64,000 nucleotides of DNA from Ascaphus truei (taxonomy: Eukaryota; Chordata; Amphibia; Anura; Ascaphidae), in assembly GCA_036426205.1 (NCBI GenBank), contig CM071586.1:11947768-12011767 (forward strand). Reading direction: 5' to 3'. The translations under genes were made by a program, and so were the position numbers. Below the pieces are notes generated by a model that had not been told where the DNA came from, did no database searches, and saw only the letters and a list, made by a program, of their open reading frames with translations. How positions within the stretch are numbered: position 1 is the stretch's first letter; each line of letters starts with the position of its first letter. Below, one piece after another: positions 48,017 to 59,269 of the stretch.

Positions 48017-50926
48017 ATGGCACCTCCTCACTGTTCCCCTACTTGTGAGAAGCATTTCCTCCAGAACCAAAGTGCCGGCCATCCGTCTGACTGGAGCCGG
48101 GCACTGAGACCAGAGGAGTGCATCAAGTCGGCGCGGGGAGCAGCAGCCAGCAAGGCTGAGAGAGAGACAGCAATGGGTGAGCATGAAACCCGGCAGGCTG
48201 AGCAAAGATCCACAGCTGCAGCTGCTGTAACCATCACACCGCCCGGAGAGCAGGGAAGGGACCCAGCTCCGGGACGGCAGAGACTTGTGGAGGGAGCGGG
48301 TGGTCTTGCACCAGGAGAGGTATTGGCCGTTGCGGCGGCCAGTCCATTTTACCCAGAATTGCTGGCCCTGATGTTTGCGCAGGGAGAGATGTCCCCGGCT
48401 GAGCGGCTCGAGCAGCTGAAGCTGGCGATGATCCGACCCACTTATCCCCTCCCAGAGCCCGGCGCTCAAGCCTCTCCGCTCTGGACTCCGTTGCCCCTTG
48501 CTGGGGTTAGTCCACCGGCGGCGGAGAAGCTCTGGAATGAGCCCGGCGCTCAGGCAACTCCGCTCTGGACTCCGTTGCCCCTTGCTGGGGTTAGTCCACC
48601 GGTGGCGGAGAAGCACCGGCAGCTGCTGCGGCACTGCCAACAAATGGGCCACAATAATGCCCAGTGCCCTGACCGTGCGCGGTCAGGCGAAGAAGCCCCT
48701 CAGGGCCAACGCTCACGAGCTGCGGAAAAGATGACCCAGTTAGCGGCATCCTCTGATGGCTCCCGCCCAGCCGGGGCGACAACCCTCCTCGGGACGTCTC
48801 CTGGAGAACCTGGACGGGCTGCATCAGCAACAGCGGCGGAGAGCAGTGGCCATCCACCTGATCCCGGCGGAGAACCAGCGGCGGCGGCAGAGAAGATGCC
48901 GCCACTCCGGCATCCTGCCGGCGGCAGTTTTATTTGGGGGGAGGGGCAGGGTTTGCGGGAGGGGGTTATTTTACCAAGTTTGCATGGAGCTGAGTTCCTC
49001 CACAAAGACCTGGGACCCTTGTCCTGCACTGTTTTACCTGTACCCAACCCGGGTGCTGTTGCGGCAGCGGCCCGGCGCTGCCCAGCCCAGATGGGGCCGG
49101 CGGCGGCCGCTCCAGTCCCCCTGCAATTGGGACCAACGAAGGCGGCGGTCTCTGCGGGGACCAGCAAGGTAAGCCAGACCAAGTCGCAGACTGACTCTGA
49201 CTTATGTTTCCCTATGACTGTACCCTGTTGTTTCACTCTAGGGGTGACTGGGGGGTGGCAGGAGATAGGGGCACCAGGGGAGGGGAAGGAAGGGCAGCAA
49301 GTGAGCCAGCCAGATTTCCCCATTACCTTGGCGGAGCGGCAAGGGGACCCTCAGTTAAGAGTCCCACTGTTGCAGCCTTGCTATGGGCTGGAGGTGTTCG
49401 GGGTTGTGGCAAAGTTAGACCACCCCCAGATCACCTGCCAGCCAGGAGCTAAGGTGGGTGCATCTGCACCAGCAACCCTGAGCTCACCTCCGGTAATGGG
49501 GGCACAGCTTCAGGGAGAGGGGCTCGCCCCGTTAGCACCCAGCTCTAGGGTAGGATTGCCTGGGAGAGGGTTGGGTGGGCCAGTGGGAACCGGGGAGGGA
49601 AGGCAGCAAGTGAGCCAGCCAGATTTCCCCATTACCTTGGCGGAGCGGCAAGGGGACCCTCAGTTAAGAGTCCCACTGTTGCAGCCTTGCTATGGGCTGG
49701 AGGTGTTCGGGGTTGTGGCAAAGTTAGACCACCCCCAGATCACCTGCCAGCCAAGAGCTAAGGCGGTTGCATCTGGAGAGATGCCCCTGGGCTCATCCCC
49801 GGTAATGGGGAGACAGTGTCAGGGAGATGGCCTCACTCAGGTGTCCCTAGGGTCCAGGCTAGGATTAGCTAGGGAGAAGCGGAGTGAGGGGAGGCTGCAG
49901 GTAGGTAGCCAGCAGCAGATCTCAGTGAGAGAAGGAGGGCTAGTGGTAGCCAGGGAGGGAAAGCATCAGGTATTGCAGCTAGAGTTTCCCGTTACCCTGG
50001 CAGAGCCCCAGGGGGTTTCTCAGATCAGCAACCCCCTGTTGCAGCCTAGCTATGGGCTGGGGGTATCCGGGGCAGTGGCAGGCTTGTGCCACCCCAGGGA
50101 TACCTGCCAGCCAAGCGCTAAGGCGGTTGCATCTGGAGAGATGCCCCTGAGCTCATCCCTGGTAAGGGGGAGACAAGGTCAGGGAGGTAGGTGCACTCAG
50201 GTAGTTCCAGGGTCTGGGTTAGGATTGCCCAGGGAGGAGAGGAGTGCAGGTGGGCTGCAGGGAGGTAAGCAGCAGGCTGAGGTGCTGGGCCTAGGGGAGG
50301 CTAGGCAGGGAGGCACCGTGGAGCAGGGGGAGATAGGAGATCAGTGGGGTGTGAGGCAGCTGGCAGAAGCTAGGGATGGGCTAGGTAGGCAGAAGGTCCC
50401 TTGTTCTGACTGGCCAGGAGTGACCCCTCTGACAGAAACCCCTGGGTTCCCAAAGGAGAGGCTGTGGGTAGATAGGCAGCCAGGGAGGAGAGTCATGAGT
50501 ATCGCGGAGCAGCTACAGGGTGGCACAGAGCCAGGGCAGGTAGAGTCCCTACAGAATAGTGACATAACCCTTTCCCAGACTTGGTTGACAGGAAAGCGAC
50601 GGTCTGTGCTGGATAGCTGGTCTCCTGCAGATGCAGAGACATGCCAGTCTCTGGGCAGTGTGCAGCCTGGACTGCACCGGGGCCCCTTCACCACGGACTT
50701 GGTTCCCAAGGCACTGGGTGGGGGGCAGAGGGAGGCAAAGGAGAATGCCCGGCAGCCAAGGTGGAGCCCTGCTCCCCAAGATCTGGACTTTACAATCCAC
50801 TGTGTACTGGTCAATGCTGGAGGACAATTTTGCCAGGCCAATCCCTCAGGACGTATTGAGTGCGTCAAGAGCGCCAGTGGTATCCCAGGGCCATGGGGAG
50901 GCCGCTGGGGTACCAGGGGCCCTTGA
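48017..50926 (+). CDS. Long ORF of the 46-kb element, copy A
   Basis: 969 codons, ending TGA right before the polypurine tract. The N-terminal 200 residues have an Ala/Glu-rich part and ALMFAQGEMSPAERLEQLKL. A 26-residue unit (GAQASPLWTPLPLAGVSPP) is doubled at 48460-48612. Near 48634 there is C-x4-H-x4-C (CQQMGHNNAQC), a zinc knuckle lacking its first cysteine. The C-terminal two thirds hold three units of about 105-120 residues, each with FPITLAERQGDPQ, LLQPCYGLEV, VAKLDHPQITCQP and PVMG-x-Q-x2-G. The leader and knuckle suggest a gag origin. The repeats match nothing I know. No catalytic motif. Confidence 0.75.
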   Translation: MAPPHCSPTCEKHFLQNQSAGHPSDWSRALRPEECIKSARGAAASKAERETAMGEHETRQAEQRSTAAAAVTITPPGEQGRDPAPGRQRLVEGAGGLAPGEVLAVAAASPFYPELLALMFAQGEMSPAERLEQLKLAMIRPTYPLPEPGAQASPLWTPLPLAGVSPPAAEKLWNEPGAQATPLWTPLPLAGVSPPVAEKHRQLLRHCQQMGHNNAQCPDRARSGEEAPQGQRSRAAEKMTQLAASSDGSRPAGATTLLGTSPGEPGRAASATAAESSGHPPDPGGEPAAAAEKMPPLRHPAGGSFIWGEGQGLREGVILPSLHGAEFLHKDLGPLSCTVLPVPNPGAVAAAARRCPAQMGPAAAAPVPLQLGPTKAAVSAGTSKVSQTKSQTDSDLCFPMTVPCCFTLGVTGGWQEIGAPGEGKEGQQVSQPDFPITLAERQGDPQLRVPLLQPCYGLEVFGVVAKLDHPQITCQPGAKVGASAPATLSSPPVMGAQLQGEGLAPLAPSSRVGLPGRGLGGPVGTGEGRQQVSQPDFPITLAERQGDPQLRVPLLQPCYGLEVFGVVAKLDHPQITCQPRAKAVASGEMPLGSSPVMGRQCQGDGLTQVSLGSRLGLAREKRSEGRLQVGSQQQISVREGGLVVAREGKHQVLQLEFPVTLAEPQGVSQISNPLLQPSYGLGVSGAVAGLCHPRDTCQPSAKAVASGEMPLSSSLVRGRQGQGGRCTQVVPGSGLGLPREERSAGGLQGGKQQAEVLGLGEARQGGTVEQGEIGDQWGVRQLAEARDGLGRQKVPCSDWPGVTPLTETPGFPKERLWVDRQPGRRVMSIAEQLQGGTEPGQVESLQNSDITLSQTWLTGKRRSVLDSWSPADAETCQSLGSVQPGLHRGPFTTDLVPKALGGGQREAKENARQPRWSPAPQDLDFTIHCVLVNAGGQFCQANPSGRIECVKSASGIPGPWGGRWGTRGP

Positions 50927-50936
50927 GCAGGGGAGG

Positions 50937-50983
50937 TGTGGCGGTAGGGAGGGTTTGGCCCGGGGTTAACGGGGTTACCCCCC
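50937..50983 (+). repeat. LTR-start fragment at the internal duplication junction
   Basis: The 47 bases from TGTGGCGGTAGGG to GGGGTTACCCCCC are identical to the first 47 of the LTRs. The sequence then jumps back to internal sequence at a run of G shared with 48936-48941. Confidence 0.95.
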
Positions 50984-53337
50984 GGGGGGAGGGACAGGGT
51001 TTGCGGGAGGGGGTTATTTTACCAAGTTTGCATGGAGCTGTGTTCCTCCACAAAGACCTGGGACCCTTGTCCTGCACCGTTTTACCTGTACCCAACCCGG
51101 GCGCTGTTGCGGCAGCGGCCCGGTGCTGCCCAGCCCAGATGGGGCCGGCGGCGGCCGCTCCAGTCCCCCTGCAATTGGGACCAACGAAGGCGGCGGTCTC
51201 TGCGGGGACCAGCAAGGTAAGCCAGACCAAGTCGCAGACTGACTCTGACTTATGTTTCCCTATGACTGTACCCTGTTGTTTCACTCTAGGGGTGACTGGG
51301 GGGTGGCAGGAGATAGGGGCACCAGGGGAGGGGAAGGAAGGGCAGCTGGTAGGGCAGTCAGGATTCCCCATTACCCTGGCGGGGCAGCAAGGGGACTCTC
51401 AGTTAAGAGCCCCACTGTTGCAGCCTTGCTCTGGGCTGGAGGTATCAGGGGTTGTGGCAAAGTTAGACCACCCCCGGATTACCTGCCAGCCAGGAGCTAA
51501 GGTGGGTGCATCTGCACCAGCAACCCTGAGCTCATCCCCGGTAATGGGGAGACAGTGTCAGGGAGATGGCCTCACTCAGGTGTCCCTAGGATCCAGGTTA
51601 GGATTAGTTAGGGAGAAACGGAGTGAGGGGAGGCTGCAGGTAGGTAGCCCGCATCAGTTACCAGGGGAGGGGAAGGAAGGGCAGCTTGTAGGGCCGCCAG
51701 GCTTCCCCATTACCTGGGCAGAGCAGCAAGGGGACTCTCAGTTAAGAGCCCCACTGTTGCAGCCTTGCTATGGGCTGGAGGTACCAGGGGTTGTGGCACA
51801 GTTAGACCACCCCCAGGTTACCTGCCAGCCAGGAGCTAAGGTGGGTGCATCTGCACCAGCAACCCTGAGCTCACCGCCGGTAATGGGGGCACAGCTTCAG
51901 GGAGAGGGGCTAGCCCCGTTAGCACCCAGCTCTAGGGTAGGATCGCCTGGGAGAGGGTTGGGTGGGCCAGTGGGAACCGGGGAGGGAAGGCAGCAAGTGA
52001 GCCAGCCAGTTGTCCCCATTACCCTGGCAAAGCCTCAGGGGGTGTCTCAGATCAGCAACCCCCTGTTGCAGCCTAGCTATGGGCTGGGGGTATCATGGGC
52101 AGGGGCCAGTTTGCGCCACCCCAGAGATACCTGCCAGCCAAGAGCTGAGGCGGTTGCATCTGGAGAGATGCCCCTGGGCTCATCCCCGGTAATGGGGGGA
52201 CAGTGTCAGGGAGAGGGCCTCACTCAGGTGTCCCTAGGGTCCAGGCTAGGATTAGCTAGGGAGAAGCGGAGTGAGGGGAGGCTGCAGGTAGGTAGCCAGC
52301 AGCAGATCTCAGTGAGAGAAGGAGGGCTAGTGGTAGCCAGGGAGGGAAAGCATCAGGTATTGCAGCTAGAGTTTCCCGTTACCCTGGCAGAGCCCCAGGG
52401 GGTTTCTCAGATCAGCAACCCCCTGTTGCAGCCTAGCTATGGGCTGGGGGTATCCGGGGCAGTGGCAGGCTTGTGCCACCCCAGGGATACCTGCCAGCCA
52501 AGCGCTAAGGCGGTTGCATCTGGAGAGATGCCCCTGAGCTCATCCCTGGTAAGGGGGAGACAAGGTCAGGGAGGTAGGTGCACTCAGGTAGTTCCAGGGT
52601 CTGGGTTAGGATTGCCCAGGGAGGAGAGGAGTGCTGGTGGGCTGCAGGGAGGTAAGCAGCAGGCTGAGGTGCTGGGCCTAGGGGAGGCTAGGCAGGGAGG
52701 CACCGTGGAGCAGGGGGAGATAGGAGATCAGTGGGGTGTGAGGCAGCTGGCAGAAGCTAGGGATGGGCTAGGTAGGCAGAAGGTCCCTTGTTCTGACTGG
52801 CCAGGAGTGACCCCTCTGACAGAAAACCCTGGGTTCCCAAAGGAGAGGCTGTGGGTAGATAGGCAGCCAGGGAGGAGAGTCATGAGTATCGCGGAGCAGC
52901 TACAGGGTGGCACAGAGCCAGGGCAGGTAGAGTCCCTACAGAATAGTGACATAACCCTGTCCCAGACTTGGTTGACAGGAAAGCGACGGTCTGTGCTGGA
53001 TAGCTGGTCTCCTGCAGATGCAGAGACATGCCAGTCTCTGGGCAGTGTGCAGCCTGGACTGCACCGGGGCCCCTTCACCACGGACTTGGTTCCCAAGGCA
53101 CTGGGTGGGGGGCAGAGGGAGGCAAAGGAGAATGCCCGGCTTTGCAGGAACTGGACTTTACAATCCACTGTGTACTGGTCAATGCCGGAGGACAATTTGG
53201 CCAGGCCAATCCCTCAGGACGTATTGAGTGCGTCAAGAGCGCCAGTGGTATCCCAGGGCCATGGGGAGGCCGCTGGGGTACCAGGGGCCCTTGAGCAGGG
53301 GAGGTGTGGCGGTAGGGAGGGTTTGGCCCGGGGTTAA
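50984..53337 (+). CDS. Second internal ORF, copy B
   Basis: The open frame begins at an ATG at 50860 inside the end of copy A in another phase, crosses the LTR fragment and reads copy B to 53337, 825 codons. Copy B lacks the N-terminal leader and knuckle but has four of the roughly 105-residue units (at about 51359, 51700, 52007 and 52370) against three in copy A. Near 53140 a short deletion relative to copy A shifts the frame, so the last 65 codons differ and run past the polypurine tract into the LTR. It is probably not a separate natural protein; it arose with the duplication. Confidence 0.6.
53293..53304 (+). promoter_or_regulatory. Polypurine tract
   Basis: GAGCAGGGGAGG directly before the 3' LTR, and the same tract before the LTR fragment at 50937. 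Confidence 0.85.
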
Positions 53338-54803
53338 CGGGGTTACCCCCCAAGGGCCCCCCTCTAACGTCGCCAGGGAGACAAGGGGTTAACTGGGCTG
53401 AGGCCCAGAAATGTGATTTTACCCTTGTTATAACCTGTAAATGTATTCTTCCCTGTTCCATTGTAATGTCTGGGTTAATCAGTACCTGCATAACACACAC
53501 ACTGGGACTTAAGGGGTTAATGAGCTACAGTTTAAGGAAATCCCACTGTATTATGTCCTTTAAGGAAATCTGGACTTCAAAGGGTTAATTGAAGTTGAAT
53601 GTGAACAGAGAAGGTTTTAGAACCCCACATGATAGATGCAGATGGGGGAATGCAAGCTTTTGCCTGAATATTGGTTCTCTGTGTTTTAAAACTGCCCTGC
53701 AGTTGATTTTGTCCTGGGATTTAAACCCAGGTTGGTGACAAAAGGCAGAATGCCTGTCTTTGTAATGCATGAGGAGCCAAATGGTGCCTCATATGAGTAT
53801 TCACTGGAAGTGTATATCAACAGAGAGGTGTGATACATCGCCCTGATCAATAGGTAACTGACCTAATTGGTTATGCGAAAAGCAAAAGCCCACTTCAAAA
53901 GGTTTATTGACGTGGCCAGTAGGATGCTAAATAGGATATTCTGCTAGATTTGAGCCTGGCTTCCCAGGGGAATTGTTTATGCGGGAAGCAGGCAAAAGGA
54001 AGGGAAGGGTTTGTTATTCACACCTTCCAGCAAAAGGTATTTCCCCAACAGGATATCAAAAGTGAGTAACTTTATTAAATATAAGGATACTATGAGATGT
54101 CCTTGGCTGAACCGGCTAAGAATTACATAAGTGTATTGGCGAGAGTAAGCCAATCTTGGGAAGTCTAAACATTGAATATGTAACTGCTGCTAAATGCCAG
54201 ATATTAATATCTCTATTAATGTTCATATTACAATGTAATTTTTGGTCTTCCTACGAGCGTCAGGTGTCCCAGAATGCAGTAATATATCTCACCTGACTGT
54301 ATGTATTACGGAGCGGAAGTTATGCAATGATTTGCAGTAAATATGAACTTTTGGTTAAGTCTGAGACCCCCCAGAGTTCTACTGCAGATGTGCCAGCTAG
54401 CACGGGGGCCTGTCCTAAAATGTGTTCCCCCACCAAAGATTGGCTGGAGATAATTGCAAACCAATCCCAGGGTCTTAATGTTACAGATAGAGGGACAAAG
54501 GGTTTATAACCTGCTGTTTCCCATCTATCCTTTGTCTTCATTTTTGGTCGCCATGCAATGTCTTGGGCTGATTGCTGGATGAAACTGCCAGTTCAGATGG
54601 GACTGTTTTCATTATTTTCATCTTTTACGTAAGTGTCTATATTTTGCCTGTTATTGTATAATCTGTTGTGTTCACCTTTATCAAGGAATAAATTCTATTT
54701 ATCATATCTAAGTCTCGTCCCAGTTCAAACCCAGGTATATATATATATTTATATATATAGTTTTTTGGTGTACAATTACAGCCTGACGCAAGCTCTCGTG
54801 ACA
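53305..54803 (+). repeat. 3' LTR of the 46-kb element
   Basis: 1499 bp, TGTGGCGGTAGG...CTCTCGTGACA, followed immediately by L2 sequence. Confidence 0.95.
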
Positions 54804-55575
54804 TCAGGCCCTCATCCTCTCCCGTCTTGATTACTGTAACCTCCTGCTGTCTGGCCTTCCTGCCTCTCACCTGTCTCCCCTACAATCTATCGTAAATGCT
54901 GCTGCCAGAATCACTCTACTCTTTCCTAGATCTGTCTCAGCATCTCCCCTCATGAAATCCCTCTCCTGGCTTCCGATCAAATCCCGCATCTCACACTCCA
55001 TTCTTCTCCTCACTTTTAAAGCTTTACACTCTTCTGCTCCTCCTTACATCTCAGCCCTATTTTCTCGCTATGCACCATCCCGACTCTTGCGTTCTGCTCA
55101 AGGATGTCTACTTTCTACCCCCTTTGTATCTAAAGCCCTCTCCCGCCTTAAACCTTTTTCACTGACTGCCCCACACCTCTGGAATGCCCTTCCCCTCAGT
55201 ACCCGACTAGCACCCTCTCTATCCACCTTTAAGACCCACCTTAAGACACACTTGCTTAAAGAAGCATATGAATAGCACTGTGGATATTCTGAACACAGGA
55301 TACATAAAGATTGGCCCCCTGCAGACGCACTTACCAGAACTCCCTCCTACTGTCTCTGTACGTTCTCCCTACCTACCAATTAGAATGTAAGCTCCTCAGG
55401 GCAGGGACTCCTCTTCCGAAATGTTACTTTTATGTCTAAAGCACTTATTCCCATGATCTGTTATTTATATTATCTGTTATTTATTTGATTACCACATGTA
55501 TTACTACTGTGAAGCGCTATGTACACTAATGGCGCTATATAAATAAAGACATACAATACAATACAACAATCAATC
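54804..55575 (+). pseudogene. L2-type LINE, RT C-terminus and 3' end
   Basis: Starts directly after the LTR with QALILSRLDYCNLLLSGLPA and continues through ISHSILLLTFKALHSSAPPY and PHLWNALPLSTRLAPSL to a stop near 55273. The 3' end is GGCGCTATATAAATAAAGAC, then a CAAT repeat. The part from 54952 is open for 107 codons. Confidence 0.95.
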
Positions 55576-55899
55576 AATCAATGTTCATGATTTTGCTCCG
55601 TGACTCCACACATTTGGGGATTTTATCCATGCACTCATGTGCATTTTTATTGTGTTTCGTTGTTTTTACTATATATGATTAAAGCATTTATTATTTTCTT
55701 CTATATGTGATCTTTGGCAGTTACCCTATTTTGGGATTAGGTTATTGTGTGGCCTCTTACGGTGTGACATTGTACCCATTTTGTCACCAACCTTGAGTGC
55801 AATATTAGGGGGCTATATATAATCTTGGTTGATTATTTGTGTGTTTACATATACTGCATGGTATGCTGATGCATTCTCTAGGGTGCACAGTCTCGGTGC
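55576..55899. other. No recognisable feature
   Basis: T-rich sequence with ATGATTTTGCTCCGTGAC at about 55585, a distant relative of the direct repeat at 34975 and 35819. Confidence 0.4.
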
Positions 55900-56455
55900 A
55901 CGGGCCGCTCCACTCGGTAACGTTAAGGGGGATATGAGACAGGGTCATTAACTCTGTATACATTAGTAGGAGATGGCAGTATTCCTGTTTTCCAGTAGAC
56001 GAGGGGTTAACCCAGGTTATTAAGCAGTCCACAGGTGATTCAAATTAAGCTAGCTCACCTGCTTTAAAACAGGAAGAGGAAATGCCTCTGGGGCAGCAGT
56101 CTCTCTCAGGCAGAGAGAAGACAGAGGAGTGTTGACAGACAGACACAGGCTGCTCAGATTGATCATGTCCCAAGGGGGAATAAAGCTCCCACATAAGGAG
56201 CCAACTGGTGTTGTTGAACATTGTTGGGCTGGACTAGGTTAGCTATCCAGCCAGGTAGATAGCCTGCACTTTTGTTTAGTCAGTTCCCCGACCGGGGATA
56301 GGTTTTTGTTTACATTTATTGCACTTAAAGGGACAGAGTACCCATTGTTTTGGTTACGCTTTTGGACAAATAAATCCACCAGCATATTATTTCACCAGAA
56401 GAGTCGTGTTGTCTCCTCACTAACCACGGTCATCCTGCCACTATATATATATAGG
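55900..56455 (+). repeat. LTR-like fragment
   Basis: Gypsy-LTR-like composition: a CTTTAAAACAGGAAGAGG region, AATAAA in GACAAATAAATCC at 56368-56380, and an end near CACGGTCATCC. No partner LTR was found. Confidence 0.35.
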
Positions 56456-56914
56456 GTTAATATTTAACAACCTTCAGCTCAGTATCATTTATTATGGCCG
56501 TCCGGTCTTTTGTCTTCACTGTGGGAACTATGTTCCCATAAGTGATCACTCACTTTTTTGATACTGTATCATTCATGCTGGGTTTACAATATTGGACATT
56601 TGTGGGTTTTTTTTGGTTTTATCTGTATGATTTTCTGATTTATTCAGTCAGGCAGGCTCTTCAGTCAGTTGTTTGTGTCTTTCATTATTTTTTGATTTAA
56701 TAAATTACCATTACTATTTTTGCATATACTTGTCTGAGTGCTTTTTAGAGGTTTTCTTTTTTGTGTGTTTATACATTTACCCTTTCCTCTAGCACCGCCT
56801 AGCAGTTAACGTGTTTTCTGTGATTTCTTTCTCAGATTTACTTTTTCTGGTTAAGATAGGTTTAGACATTGCATATATTAATTGGCAGTTGATGCGGTAT
56901 TCACCCCCTGTGTA

Positions 56915-56927
<13 letters not shown>

Positions 56928-56964
<37 letters not shown>

Positions 56965-56965
56965 T
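56928..56965. repeat. (AT)n microsatellite
   Basis: Uninterrupted TATATA run. Confidence 0.95.
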
Positions 56966-57910
56966 TGTGACAAACGGCTTACTCCGGGGCTCCGCCGTCA
57001 GTCCGGGACTGTTATCACACGGTCTTTTTGGGTAGGTTAAATGATGAGGCGTCACGTGCTGTTCCTTTAAACAGGCTATGCCTGGTTTATTCAGTCCCAG
57101 GCACTGAGAGTGCCACAGTGCATACAACAGAAATACAGCAAAACAAAAAGCTGCTCACCTGAGCGATAACTTAACTTAGATATTCCCTGACTCGGGGTTG
57201 AAGTGGCTTTTCCACTTCCACCAACTAAATAAGTAACTTTGCAGTCTTAGACAGAAAAAACAGAATGATTTAACCTGTTTGGGGAGAGGCTTTTCCCCTC
57301 TCTACTTCAGCAGCCTTCCTGTCTCCAGGCTCTTGGGGAGAGGCAGAGGAAACAGGAAATCAGTCTTACATACCTGATTTCTAATTAGCATGACAGGTGC
57401 CAGAAATCAGGCAGCAGACAATAAGAAGAAAACAGTTAGTAAAAGTTGCGCACTAAAAAATTTTTTTTCCATGGTAGGTGCTCTATGGGTTTGGGGGATG
57501 GGTGGGGCCCTGCTCCTTTCATTTGTCCTGGGCCCCATGATTTCTGTAGGGGCCGTGTGTGTGTGTGTGTCAGATGACCTCACTAATCTAGAAAAAAAAG
57601 CCAGATGTGAATGACTAGAATCCTGAACCCCTTAACCAGTGTCTGGATGCCCCTGATTCGCAATTTCAAAAGGAGCTATCCCATCTGGGATCTTACCTGA
57701 TCTGCAGTCCCTCAATGTCCAGGTACCCCTATTCCCGCAATGTTATATATTGAAAGGGAGGTGTTCCCTACCTGTCTTCTGGGTTAGGGGGGATTCCGAT
57801 GTCTCCCATGTGAAGCTTGAGAGTCAGATCTGGAAGATCAGTGTAGGTATAGGGCAGTTAAGATACATAGCGTAAATAAGCTAGCCAGCTGGCAGGGTTT
57901 GACTGTCACA
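56966..57910 (-). repeat. LTR in antisense
   Basis: On the minus strand it starts TGTGACAGTCAAACC directly after a purine tract (GGGAAGGGAAGGGAGGAG) and ends CCGTTTGTCACA. The TG...CA ends and the tract mark a 3' LTR of a minus-strand element. Upstream internal sequence (57911 onward) shows no pol motif. Confidence 0.6.
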
Positions 57911-58049
57911 CTCCTCCCTTCCCTTCCCGGACTCTCATTTCTCTCCATCCAGAGAGAGCAGAGGATCTGCGGCCGAGGCTGTGTCCGTTGTGATTTACAG
58001 GGTTTGTTCGGGAACCCTTAGCTCTACCGAATTCCAGAAGAGGGGGATG

Positions 58050-58950
58050 ATCCTTGGTTACGATATTATTAATTCCTCACACTCCGGAACCGGTGACGCT
58101 GGAACTTGGTCAAATCTTGGATGAATCAGGTGAATCTGCTAGGGACTGGCCAGCCGGCATTTTTATAGGGTTTAGGATCCTATACCTAACATGCATAACC
58201 AATCCAGCCTGTGGGAACATTTCTCCCACCTATCCCCGACTTGCCAATACTTTGCAAAAAGGACAGAAGTTGCTTCCCGGTTTGCACGGAGCAGGCGCTA
58301 ACCTCACACCTGATCTCCTTGGCATACCGGGTCCAACCCCTTACCTGGCGACATAAGTCTGGGGTTTGGTCACCAAGTGTGAAGTAACCATACTTTACGC
58401 CGCTATCTGGCACTTATAATATCCTGGCCATCCTAACACCTAGGATTGCTGAGGCTTTTCAACTCTGGACTTCTCATAGACATTGAGGCCCCAACTCTGC
58501 AGGGTGCCTTGGAAGTACAGAGATGAAAAATCCCTCAGTTCATTCATCCTTAACATTTTTGCATGTTAAAGGATTTATTCCCGGACTGACAGAAAAAACT
58601 TCCTGTCTTTACATTTAAAACCATCAGTACAATAACGTTTATTAATAAAAGTATGTTCTGCTTATGTCACTACTATAAACTTTGTGTGTGTATGGTTTCT
58701 TTATTCTTAGCTGCTCTCCTAAAATGGGAGTGCTAGCTCACTCCTAGCGTGAGTTAGCTTACTTAATTGAATGGGCTGTGATGTGGTTTGAGGTTTCACC
58801 TATTTCCCACGCCAATATACTTTCCCCCTTTCAAGTTAAGAAGCTAACAAGGTAACTGATACATTTTGACAGAAAAAGCACTTCAGCAACACCGCAAACC
58901 ACATATTCAATTAACCTTGCTGTTACGAGGTCTGGGGCTTAGAAAGTGAT
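58050..58950. repeat. Dispersed repeat, copy 1 (pairs with 61200-62100)
   Basis: Shared landmarks in the same order: GCGCTAACCTCACAC followed by GGCATAC, an AATAAA-rich stretch, and GATGTGGTTTGAGGTT. Copies are highly diverged, probably old LTRs of one family. Confidence 0.4.
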
Positions 58951-59269
58951 CCCTATACTTCAAAGCAGCCACCCATACATAGCCACGCTTCTTCAATCAG
59001 CGCTTGGTTTAGCGCTCGCAGCTCCCCCTTGTGTCGCAAAACTAATTGGCACAGTTTACACACAGTTCTATGACTGCAGCTATGGATTGAGCTGCAACAT
59101 GGGGACAATAAAGATGGTGTAGGAGAAATCATGTCAGTGTGGTGCATATACAGTTAACCCCTTCAGTCCCAATGTGATTTAGGGTTAATCAGCCCGGTAT
59201 AATGCCTTTATTAGTGGCCTGATTAAACCCCTATCGCCACAATGACTGGACATTGTATGGGCTCTGAGG

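Larger units (their letters stand above)
46365..54803 (+). mobile_element. LTR element without recognisable pol, internal duplication
   Basis: 8.4 kb, with 5' LTR 46365-47862, tRNA-Leu primer-binding site, internal copy A, 47 bp of LTR start, internal copy B, polypurine tract and 3' LTR 53305-54803. LTR ends are imperfect inverted repeats (TGTGGCGGTAG / CTACCGTGACA). By eye the two LTRs differ at only a dozen or two positions in 1.5 kb, so insertion was recent. It encodes long proteins but no protease, RT, RNase H or integrase was recognised. No target duplication is visible (GACC against TCAG), so the edges may have been altered by recombination. Confidence 0.9.

Noticed and set aside
48028..50868. 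Many minus-strand frames in the GC-rich 48-53-kb block
   Set aside because: Shadows of the long plus-strand ORFs in GC-rich repeated sequence, without known motifs.
50860..50983. Start of the 825-codon frame as a true gene start
   Set aside because: The ATG lies inside the end of copy A in another phase and the frame crosses an LTR fragment; it exists only because of the duplication.
48017..53337. GC-rich block as a host gene or CpG island
   Set aside because: It is bounded by matching LTRs, a primer-binding site and purine tracts, so it is the interior of a mobile element.
57390..57614. Hydrophobic 74-codon frame
   Set aside because: Lies inside the antisense LTR and shows no conserved motif.
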